Assembly (NCBI GenBank): GCA_021234155.1
Contig: JAJEKV010000192.1
Coordinates: forward strand, 1 to 64,000
Reading direction: 5' to 3'
Length of the DNA: 64,000 nt
Origin: Isoetes taiwanensis
Taxonomy: Eukaryota > Streptophyta > Lycopodiopsida > Isoetales > Isoetaceae
Shown here: positions 13,625-23,624 of the stretch, piece after piece
How positions within the stretch are numbered: position 1 is the stretch's first letter
Layout of the letters: each line of letters begins with the position of its first letter
Made by a program: the position numbers and the translations under genes
Notes under the pieces: generated by a model
Seen by the model: the letters and a program-made list of their open reading frames with translations, nothing else
Database searches by the model: none
What the model was told of the DNA's origin: nothing

Positions 13625-13818
13625 GGGTATAAATTTATACCGCCCCCGACACTAAGATAAATTTATATCAAGACTTAGGCACTGTGATAAATTTATACCG
13701 TGACCGATAAATTATACCGCGGTGATAAATTTATACCGCGTCCCTACCACCGCATATAAATTTAAACCGGCCCCTAGTCGCAGATAATTTATACCGCCAC
13801 GGTATAAATTTATACCGC
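13625..13818. repeat. Palindrome cluster 2
   Basis: Eight copies with small variants (GATAAATTTATACCG, GATAATTTATACCG, ATATAAATTTAAACC) are separated by GC-rich spacers of variable length. Two are perfect palindromes (about 13,625-13,640 and 13,801-13,816). On the minus strand the cluster lies about 65 bases after the GTAAGT site at 13,882 and ends before a coding-like block at about 13,605. Confidence 0.8.
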
Positions 13819-14866
13819 GCCAAGGCACTTGTAACCACGCCAAAACATACTACAAAACATAGAAAGAAGAGCATTTACTTACTTGACCATCTCTCAATGC
13901 CACCGGAAAGTAGTTATCGTATTGCTTTTACCGCCATAATGGGCTTTTATCGAAGTCATAGCCGAGGCAAAGACTCATCACACAAAGCTTCTCAAGCTCC
14001 CCGGCAGCCTTTGTTCTTTTGCTTTTTAAAATCCCTCTCCATGCATTTGTTTAAATTCCACGACTCACTTCTGCATGAAACGGATCTTGTCTATTAAACT
14101 CATTTTTAATCAAGTCATTGTCGGATTATGACTCACTGCAATGACTTTTGCTTCTTCATCTATTACACCAACGATATATGTGCTTCAACGCTTCTTCCAC
14201 ACTTCGCTACGGCTTTCCTCTTTTTGCTAGTTCTTTCCTTGCCTTGTAACTATGTGTGCCTCCAAGAACGAGTATGTGTAATCTTCAAGTCACCTTCTTT
14301 GTAATCTTTTAGTTGGTTGCACCGACTCGGCCCACCATAACAACTAGTGGCTTACAAATGGGCATGAGGATTCCTTCTCATTCTTTGTTTCAAGATAGCC
14401 ACATGTGCCGCATACAAAATTTTCGACCAGAGCACTCGACCCCATCTTCATTTTTAGGTGGCCTCTTAATGGTGCTCAATGTCAAAGAAATAGTTTGTTT
14501 TAGCAAATTTAGTGTCATTCACCCGCTTTGAGAATAGCACTTGATTTATCTCATGGCTTCACAAAATATCTGCTCCAGAGCCTTCTCAAGAGCTTCGCTG
14601 ACTCCTCTATAGTCAAAGACTTTGTGCCTCTAGATTTCTTTTTTGTAGGAGCCCTGTATCTACTACTGGGAATGCTTCCTACCCTTTCCCTTTGTTACCA
14701 CCGGTTCCTCTTCCTCTTCTTCTTCTACTTCCTCGTCCTTCTTCAAGCTCTCTTCAGGAGTGGGGTACCACGCACCTTTGACCAACTTTTGTTTCTTCAA
14801 GAAGCACCACCGACATCAAAATGTCCACTATATCCCGTAATGCAGGGTTAAGTTAGGAGGATGATC

Positions 14867-14880
14867 AGATAAATTTATAA
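14867..14880. repeat. Single palindrome copy, intronic
   Basis: One copy (GATAAATTTATAA) lies 25 bases after the GTAAGT donor-like site at 14,905 on the minus strand. It shows the same placement rule as the larger clusters. Confidence 0.65.
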
Positions 14881-15490
14881 TGTAAAGACACTAAACAATA
14901 CTTACATAGCCACTTTGTAATTGTCACCACATAGTCATGCACGCCTTTTGGGTTTGCACATGCTTATTCAAGCATTTTACTTTCAAGAACGAGAAGACTT
15001 CCCCTTTGTCATGCATGCACTTCATTAAAAGTTCATCATCGACTTCAGAGCAACAAGGTTGACAATTTCACGGGCAGGTAATAATCGCCGACTTGTACTT
15101 GCCCTTTCCCGCTTGATGACACAAGTAAAGGTACGCCTGGGTTTGCTTTCTCTTATACTGCGTGGACGCATTAACGCCCGGTCTTTTCAGGCCAGATGTT
15201 CTGGGGTTCTATTGGTGCAGCCTTTGATGACCGGGCCCTTTGTACAAACCTGATCTTGGGGCTGGAAAAAAGCGTGAAAGAAGGCCATTTTTATGCAAGA
15301 AACAGAGCCTTTTTCGACCTTTTGTAACATAAAAAAAAGAAAAATAGAGGCTTAAAAGAGCACAAAATCTACACTAAACCGCCACTTAATTTGTGTTATT
15401 TAAGCTTAAAACGCAAGAATATTACTAAAATATTAAGGTTCGCGACACTTTTTAAGCACTAGACACCAAGATTCCGTAATGGTTCCGATC

Positions 15491-15818
15491 GGATAAATTT
15501 ATACCGCCGAGCACGAAGCGTATAAATTTATACCGAACTGGTAATACGCCGGGTGATAAATTTATACCGCAGTGCTCGAAAGCGTATAAATTTATACCGC
15601 TCCCGCAACACGCCGGTATAAATTTATACCGCTAGGTACCGAAATGTATAAATTTATACCGCCGGTATTCGAAAGCAGATATATATTTATACCGATCCAG
15701 AACATTATGTGATAAATTTATACCGATCGGTTCGAAACCAGATAAATTTATACCGCCGTGTTCTGAGCTGTATAAATTTATACCAATCCAGAACCATATT
15801 CCAGATAAATTTATACCG
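15491..15818. repeat. Palindrome cluster 3: regular array of 11 copies with about 30-bp period
   Basis: Eleven copies of (G)RTATAAATTTATACCG are spaced about 29-34 bp apart. The core is almost invariant; the roughly 14-bp spacers differ but often contain CGAA (GCTCGAAAGC, GGTTCGAAACC). The array follows a GTAAGT donor-like site (15,882, minus) by 64 bases. It is not a simple microsatellite, because the core is conserved while the spacers are not. Confidence 0.85.
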
Positions 15819-16090
15819 TAATGCTTTACACTCTAGCAGATTAAAACAAAAGAGAAACTAGAACAAGACGTAGTAGACTTACGTGGCCATGACAAAGATA
15901 GACGCTGCAGATAGACGCTCCGGAGAGCAAATAAGGGGGGGTATATAAGCCGCACCGCGAGCTTCTCTCGACCGGGAAGCCATGCGATATAGAAAATAGG
16001 GTGGCCGGCACCGGGCTTAAGTACCTCGCTAAGTGCCGCCATATAGCGCTTCCATAAAGTTTTCAATACAAGTGTCCGTGGAGTTTTCGT

Positions 16091-16224
16091 GATAAATTTA
16101 TACCGCTTTCGTTTTATGTTGTTCTCCTCAGATAAATTTATACCATCTCAGATAAATTTATACACCGGCCGCTTTTTTTTTTTTCCCCAGATAAATTTAT
16201 ACCAACTCAGATAAATTTATACCG
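16091..16224. repeat. Palindrome cluster 4, upstream of the DUF7869 gene
   Basis: Five copies lie within 134 bp. The last ends at 16,224, one base before the ATG (16,226) that best starts the plus-strand DUF7869 gene. The position is promoter-like or 5'-UTR-like for that gene. Confidence 0.75.
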
Positions 16225-16225
16225 T

Positions 16226-19200
16226 ATGGCTCGAGAGAAAAGAACCGCAGAGCCTCCAACTCCCCGCTCGCAGTGCTTCCTCCCCGCAATGGCTTTCACA
16301 CCTCCTCAACGCACACCGTGAAGTAGCCAAGAATATTCTACATCCGACATTCCAACACCCACTGCTGAGTTTACTCCAAAGAAGACCACCCTCGGCTTCC
16401 ACCACCAGCCAATTTACTCCACCACACCCCTCGCCCCCTAACGCCGCCCCCCCCAATGCGCTTTTTTTACTCCCACCTCAGCTAGAGAGGTCGACTACCT
16501 CCTCCACTTCATTTTAGTACGCCGCCCATAGTCCACTCAGAGGCTCCCACACGGAGGCAAATCACACCAACTCCATCCATTTCGCTAAATGGTACTACAA
16601 CAAGTGGGAGCAACAACACACGCAACTCCCCGTGGTTCTACGACACTTCAGAGCTGGTCAACTACGCCACCAAATTTTGATTACTTTTTTTCCCCCAGAG
16701 AGGGAAAGCACCTCCCCCGTGACTTTTGCCCACATCAAACCTCTCTCAAGATCTACAAGTACACCTCATGTTGATCTCTCATTTAAGAAACACCTCATGT
16801 TGATGTCTCGCATTTAGGACCTACCAAAGCCACAAGACTCCATGTTCAATTCAAAGCCCCCCGCAAGTAAAAATCTTAAGTTTAACTTACACAAGAGAGC
16901 ATGTACAACCGCTAGAAGAAAGAAACTCATGGATCTAGGCTCACTTAAGGCAACACATACAAAGCAATCGTTGTTCTCAACGTTGTTTGCTTAAGATTGA
17001 CTAAAGGAATTGAGGTTGCTTCGTGATAGTTACAGCTCAATGACTCTCTAGACCAAAGGGGCTACTTAGCCTTCAATATTAGGCCGATGATGGTGAGAAG
17101 TTTACTTACACAAACCGGTGGCCACACCTGGCCTCAAAACGGCCTTCAAATTGATTCATGCTTTAGGCAAAGGACGAATTTGACCGGCCAAGAAAAGGCT
17201 TGACAAGAATCCGTGCATCAATGACTACCGCCATTCAGAGGCATAACCAGAATTCATGCCCTTCAATGTGTTTCCGGATGGAAGGTTTCTTTAAGGAGTC
17301 TTGTGAGAAACTCCCTAACAGCCCTATGTACCACTTTGAGTGACAATTTCACCAAACAAGAAGTCTACGATAATTATAAGGAGATGTGTGTTGAGGTCGG
17401 AGAACGCTTTGTCTCCGCTACTCTTACTTTACCGCGGCTCGAAAAAAGAGTTTTCGCGGTCCATTCCTAGAAAGCATAGGATGTCTGCTTGTGCTACATG
17501 CTCAATTAAAAGCTCGAGACAAAATGCAAGGACACTTCACACTAAAAGTAAGCTTCCGTGACGCAGTTCTTGCCTAGTTCTACTTAAAAGTAGGTTCTTT
17601 CCTAAACATATTTTCCTTTCGATGCATTGAAGGAGAAACCTAACAAGCACGTGAGAACAACAATCTTTGGAAAGGAGAAAATTGACAAAACATAGGAAGA
17701 AAGCACTCGAACAACCACTCAACTACATATCGCTTGTTATTGATGGAATGGACCGTAAGAAGACCACCCTACCACATTTTGTCAATGTGCCTAAGGATGT
17801 CAGAAGAAGATTTCATACATCCGCATGTTGTTGGTGCTATGGTATTTAATGGAAAACTATCTTGCAAGGCATTTTTGAATTATCCAAACATTCATGCTGA
17901 TCCAAATCTCACTATCACAATATTGAATAAGCTTCTTTCCAATCTAGAACATATACCACGGCTCAGATTCTCAAACTAGATAACACGACAAGGGAAAATA
18001 AGAATCAGCGTTGTTTGCTTATCGTATGTTAGTAGAGAAACAAATCTTCAAGAAGGTGAAGATTGGTTTCCTTTGTTGGTCATACACACGACCAAATTGA
18101 TCGATGTTCAAGAGGGTTCTCTAAACGCCTTGCTCGAAAAAGCTCTAAGCCCCGCCAAACATGATTGAGGTCATCCAAGATTCCTACAATCCTCGCCCGT
18201 ACATCGAAGTTATTGGAAGAAACTTATGATTTCAAGGAATGGATTTTTCTGAGAGATCAACTAGGTCACCGTGGTTATTGAGCCCTTGAGAAACATTACA
18301 TTTCAAAGATCGATCAAAATTTCACTTGTAGATGGCAAGGCCATCTTACAAGGAAAGAAATATGCCACATCCTTTGGCAAGCAAAATTCGCAGTGTATTC
18401 AATTCATTCAAGAACATCCCCAATACTAGTTCCATGCTCTTCAAGCAGAGCAAATGCCTCTAAAAAGCTTGAAAGAAATCACAAAGAGTAAAAAAGGAGG
18501 GAAGAGCATTTGACTCAAATAAATCATTGGATTGTATTGAGACAAGTATTCAAATTCGCCTAACCACTTTGGGAGGCAGATGCTTTATGGTGGCCTCAAT
18601 TTTTTTCTCAAGAACGCGACATGTTGCAAGCTTCATTACAAGGTCGAAGACCAGCTACATTCAACCGCCATCTAGGCAAACCCTCCCCCCGTGCAAGTTG
18701 AGAATCAAGAGGAACATGTAGAGATATTGGCTAGCTCGATGAAGATGACAGAGTCATGTACACCGCCCTAGACGACAAAGACAACAAGTTGCTCGAGTAT
18801 CGGGTTCAGTCTCGTAGATTCGTAAAGGAATGCTCATAGCTGTCCCCAATGGATAATGATGAACTGGGAGGCCATTCTCGCTAGCTAAAGTACCGAGGTA
18901 ACAAGAGAGGATGGAATTCCCACTCAATTAAAAGTGCACCGGATGAGAACGATCACGCCAATGCTTTCAAAGGGAGTTATACTTTGGAGATGGTAAAAAC
19001 AGAGTGGGAAAGAGAGCTAAGTCCAAAGCAAGCACCGCCGTCATAGATCTAACTCAAGTAAAGGTTCTTGCATATGACTTTGTTCGACCGCCGCTAATAA
19101 GTTACGATGGTCACTCAAACTTTAATAAGGTCGGCATGTGGATTAGACAAACAAGCCAAAAAGGTGGCCAAAAAAAGATGATGATGAAGACTCACTTGTA

Positions 19201-19340
19201 GACAAGGAGGAAGAAGATCGCTCGAGTACATCCAAAGGCAAGAGTGAAGCCGAGGATGAAGGCTCGAAAGATCGTGGAATAAATGAGTCGAGGATGAGAT
19301 GCATCCCCGATCTTGTCGCAAAATATAAGTTTGTCCGATG
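16226..19340 (+). pseudogene. Decayed DUF7869-domain protein gene
   Basis: The DUF7869 family is an uncharacterised eukaryotic family, and I recognise its signature motifs here. In order: a Pro/Ser/Thr-rich N-terminus from ATG 16,226 (MAREKRTAEPPTPRS); a short Cys motif HRMSACATCS at about 17,475-17,503; the hallmark ISLVIDGMDRKKTTLPHF at about 17,727-17,780; NYPNIHADPNLTITI at about 17,878-17,922; LDNTTRENKN near 17,977-18,008; FKKVKIGF near 18,049; VGHTHDQID at 18,075-18,101; and TYDFKEWI near 18,219. An acidic tail ends near 19,340. The order matches the family, but frame changes and stops interrupt almost every segment, so it is a pseudogene. The spaced D...D...H/D motifs suggest an RNase H-like nuclease fold; that is inference. 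No intron or terminal repeat of a transposon was found. Confidence 0.7.
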
Positions 19341-20569
19341 ACTCCAACATGTAAAGAAATAGAAAGTGCAGTGATGATTGTCTGTCAAAATATCCTATAT
19401 TTTTGACAATTTTGTTCATAATTTTGTACAATTTTCACAACCTTGAATATATCACTTTTTGTCACTCTACTACCCCTTTGCTATTTTTTTTATTGCCCCT
19501 TTTTTGCTACACTTTATAAAAGTAACTATTTTTGTTCTAGTTTAGAGGATGAAAATTGCTATTTAAAATTTTTGCACGAAAGTTATGTTCAATCAACCCC
19601 TCAAAAATGGTACCTAAATTACTTAAATTGTCACACCTGTCACAAAAAAAATCTTAAAATGGACTTTTTAGGAATTTTAGGAATCTTTCAAAGATTCCTT
19701 TTGAAGTGCGCTTCCAAAGAAAAGTAAGTGCGCTTCATTTTAAACTTTGTTTAGCAAGAATTGTCTATGATTGTCTCAAGAATGGCTCGGGCCTGTTTAT
19801 GCCATGGTCCACGCAGCACATCGTGCCCAAATCCCGGGAAATGCATTGCCGTGAAAATTTTTGCCGCATGTGATCTCCTCCGGCCCTCTTCTTCCCTTTT
19901 CGCCCCCTCCTCGCATTTCATATCCAAGCCCTCCCAAAACACCATAGCCATTCTATTTCCACACCCTTTTTACACTCAATATTATTGCCAATTTAATTCA
20001 TCTCCTTCCGTGAGCACATTAAATCATGTGATCAGCCCGCCACACAACAAAAAAAATGGATCGCTTGATTGTTTCACAAAGGCGTAAACGGATACGTAAG
20101 ACTAAGATTTTGACAAAGAATGATGGGAATTTCATTCTCCTGCTGTACATGCAAATGGTGTAAATGAGAAATTGGTTTACAGAATGATGTGTGAAGGAAT
20201 GTATGGTTAGTCTTTGTGTGGGTATAATGTGTGTGAAAATGGGGGGTTGTTTTTTGGAAGAAAAAAAATGGGAGGAAATGTCAACCTGTGACGAGGACGA
20301 GGCGACCAATATACCAACCCGATAGCATAGCCATGGTATGCGTAATCAGAAGGCCTCGCTTTCTGCGCTTACCTATGACGACACAAATGGTGGGCGTGCC
20401 CTTACACAGTGGCATGACCCCCCTTCTGCCCCCCTTACCAATACACCCCCAATTTCACTAGTTAGATTGCCACAAAAAAATATATATACATCCACATAAA
20501 AGGAAAATAGAAAATGGAAAATAGAAACCAGAAAAGAGAATAACAAAATTATTGGTTTGCATTGAAATA

Positions 20570-20975
20570 ATATAACACCCCTTATTCAGAACTCGAGGCG
20601 GCTCTGGCTCTGGCTCTGCACCATCATGTCATTACCTGTAGAATCCCATCAGCTGTTGCCCTAACCGTGAAGACCTACTCTTGGACTCCGTCACCCAAAA
20701 AGAATATAATTGCAAATCAAAAGGGAAATAGGAAACATAAATTAGTGGTTTGGAGTGATATTATATAACACTTGCTATGGCGAACTCGAGGCTTGTGTTT
20801 TGCATCTCACCACCATCATGTCATTGTAATAGGTCTGCCCCATGCCCTCATTGTAATAGGTTTGCCCCATGCCCTCAAAAACCTGTGGAATCCAGTTAGG
20901 TGTGAATGTGTGAATGTTTTTATTTGAAATTGCCTGATCCGTGAGTATCTCAACAAAATGCAGGTTCAAATTCCA
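20570..20975. repeat. Diverged segment duplication with a nested 27-bp tandem repeat
   Basis: Two diverged copies (about 20,545-20,660 and 20,735-20,900) share the order TATAACAC, CGAACTCGAGGC or its variant, CACCATCATGTCATT, and TGTGGAATCC or TGTAGAATCC. In the second copy the word TCATTGTAATAGGTCTGCCC and its near copy form a 27-bp tandem pair at 20,821-20,874. On the minus strand the second copy reads open and gives the doublet GMGQTYYN, so it may be a remnant of a C-terminal exon. The family is not recognised. Confidence 0.5.
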
Positions 20976-21346
20976 CATGTTCTAGCATATATAGACGAGT
21001 TGGGGAAGAGAAACGTTCGCGGCGGCCTTGGCCGCCGCGATAAGTTTCTTGTAAACAATAAACAACCTTCACTATAACCATGAACCATAAAAAACGTCTT
21101 AATGTACACTCTTTTGGCCCACTTACATTTCTTCCTTCCATCCTTCCATTTGCATCATGAAACTTGAAGAAACATTAATGATAGACAAACAACCACCCAC
21201 CCCACTATTCTCACACATTATTATAGATAGAACAAATATACTTAATAAACCATGAACTCTTCTCAATGGTCTCTTACCTGTGCATCAACCCAATGGTGCT
21301 TGAATTCCATGGATAAATTTCATATAAAACTTATCGCAGCCCTTCC

Positions 21347-21427
21347 CACATCGACATGCAACAATCGTAACTAACACATCAACATGCAACAATTGTAACT
21401 ACCACATCAACATGCAACAACTATCAT
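21347..21427. repeat. 28-bp tandem repeat, three copies
   Basis: Three near-identical units start at 21,347, 21,375 and 21,403 with the shared word CACATCAACATGCAACAA. The first copy has G for A at one position. The block is non-coding. Confidence 0.8.
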
Positions 21428-23116
21428 TCATTCTAATGCACAAATTCTTACAATCTTCATAAAATCTAAGAAAATCTTACAAAATCTAAAAGAATGTAAG
21501 CGAACGTAAAGGTATCTCATAAAATTTAAGAGAATCTAAGTCAGTCTATGGGAATATACATAATATCTTGGAGAACCTAAGGGAATTCGGGGAAGCCTTC
21601 ATGGAATCTTGCTAAGTCTCATAAAATCACATAGAATCTTGGAGAATCTAGAGGCTTCTTGGGATAATTTTTGGAAATATAGGGTAATTCTACCCTATAT
21701 GTCCAAATGCATCCTACTACAACAACACCTCAACACCTAAGCAGAACTTAGTAATGCAAATGCGAACCATCACCTTCACAAAATGTGAATGTTTTAAAAT
21801 AGCAATTTCGATTCAAACACTCTATTGTCTACAACTACAACTTAAGCCACTTCACTCTCCGGCCATGGAGGGCAACCCTCCGTGCGCAAAACCTTGTTTA
21901 GATAAGAAGATAAACCCATTTTCCAAAATTAGGACAAACTTCCCAGAAGATTTTAAGGGATGACAGATTTCCTATTTATATTCCATTGCAGTATTACTTG
22001 CTTATCAGCCACTCGCCTTCCTCCCCATTTGTCGCCTTGCTTCATTTCCCTTTCTAATAGTCTTTATTCCCTTGCTTTGTTGTTTTGCATGAGGCATATC
22101 AAAGATATCAAAGGTGGAAAATGCTTACAATGGTATCAAGCAAACTTCCATATACATAGCATATTACGCTGTTTTCTTACATATTCTTTATCCACGACTT
22201 ACTCGAAAATTTTCGCAGATCTCATACTATCAAGTAGATTCCATAAACTGTTTCACGACATAATCTTCAACATAAACACACAAATCATTGCTTTAGTGTT
22301 CTTGGATGCATAGCATAGCTTTTGTTCTCACATCGGTCTACTTTAATAATCATCTCCTTTCGCAAAATTTATTCTAAGGCCCTGTAACCAATAACCAATG
22401 AGACTTTATGATGAATGATGGAGCACCACTTCACAATCATCATTTTCTGCCCCACTTATTTTTATTTGGGGATGTTTAGGGGGGGGGGGACACTAATCCA
22501 CACCCAGCACCCTACATTTGATTGTCAAAGGACCAACATTTATTGCATTAGTTTCGTTTTCTCATTGGTCTAGCAATGAAAATATTGTAGTTTTTCTTAC
22601 CAAAAATAAAACAAAAGTTGGTGTTATTGCTACGTAACTTGTTCCTCCTATGTTTGAATGTCTATTTGGCCCAGCCTTTGATTGTTATTTTGAAACATTT
22701 TTAGATTCTTAGATTAAGCATCAAAATGATGACAAGATTTCTTATTATGTGTCCCCCGTCCCCGTCCCCCCAAAAAAAAAAAAAAACTTCATACTTCACT
22801 TTAAAGGTGTTAACAGGTCCATTTGCAGAAAGATCAGTCATATCTCAACTCATAAATGAATCTAAGGTTAGAAGCTCGTGATATATGTGGGCTCTCGCCA
22901 CGAGGAGAGTCCTTAGCTCGACTGTGTCGCCTATTTTTGAAATACAAGCTGGAGATGTGTTTACTCAAATTCTACCGATGTAATTCTTACGATGCAGTCT
23001 TAAAAATAATTATGGACTATGGTAAATTCCTCCACTATTCTATTTTATTTTTCTGTCAATGCTACCAAGCTGAAAATGAAAATTGTAAACTTCCTGCTAA
23101 AATTTCTCCTCAGTAT

Positions 23117-23270
23117 TTTTTGTGTATACCATCTTTGCATTTTCGTATATATGGGACACATTAAAAAAGAAAATTGTATAACCATGGCATGCACTTTTTG
23201 TGTACACCATCTTTGTATTTTTGTGTATATGGGACACATTAAAAAAGAAAATTGTATAACCATGGCATGC
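23117..23270. repeat. 78-bp tandem duplication
   Basis: The segment 23,117-23,194 is repeated at 23,195-23,270 with few differences, ending in AACCATGGCATGC both times. It lies just downstream (3') of the MSL pseudogene. The open frames through it are by-products. Confidence 0.85.
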
Positions 23271-23624
23271 TGGCCCAGATTGCTTTTTGGCAAACAGTTG
23301 AATTCTTAGAATAGACATACAAATATTAGTAGTGCACAATGGTTGTTTGCTTGGATTGCACTCTTCACTCTGTAAGTGAAACAGGCATATAGTTGTGTAC
23401 TTAAAGGCTAAATAACTATTATTATTCCCTTAAATAAATATAATCAGATAACATGTTTCTGAAGTTCCAAGGCAAAATAGGAGAGCCTGTAAAATGCATG
23501 TGTCATCGTATTTGCCTTAGCCAAGATACACAGCAAATGTACCAAAATAAGCCCACAAATATAGCATGTATTGATTGGGGCCAAAAAAAATACAAATGAA
23601 TGGAATATACAATTCAAAAAGCTT

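Larger units (their letters stand above)
11740..16080 (-). pseudogene. Unidentified decayed multi-exon gene with palindrome-filled introns
   Basis: Several minus-strand blocks look coding: 15,883-16,075, 14,906-15,300, about 14,690-14,850 (an acidic linker with PTPEESLKKDEEVEEEEEEE), 13,883-14,100, 13,400-13,600 (72 open codons including KKKTKKGGESKQKNM) and 12,600-13,280. Four of them end at good 5' splice sites: GTAAGT at 15,882, 14,905 and 13,882, and GTAAGC at 12,579. After each comes non-coding DNA holding GGTATAAATTTATACC copies. A possible acceptor (TTTAG) precedes the 13,600 block. Stops and frameshifts inside the blocks mean it is no longer functional. I do not recognise the protein. 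The exon chain is inference from splice signals and reading frames; the first exon may lie near 16,080. Confidence 0.35.
19341..23116. other. No recognised gene
   Basis: Open frames here (for example 19,761-20,087 and 21,960-22,313, plus) have no recognisable domain. A G run occurs at about 22,480 and an A run at about 22,774. AATCTAAG/AATCTTA-like words recur loosely at 21,460-21,670. Confidence 0.45.

Noticed and set aside
15725-15736. GGTTCGAAACC as a tRNA or polymerase III B-box
   Set aside because: It is one of many variable spacers in the palindrome array, with no A-box or cloverleaf nearby.
15491-15818. CRISPR-like array
   Set aside because: Repeats are only 16-17 bp with about 14-bp spacers, are palindromic, recur in other clusters, and sit in a plant nuclear sequence without cas genes.
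23045-23339. Overlapping open frames with a repeated VIQFSFLMCPIYTK peptide
   Set aside because: They arise from the 78-bp tandem duplication downstream of the MSL pseudogene.
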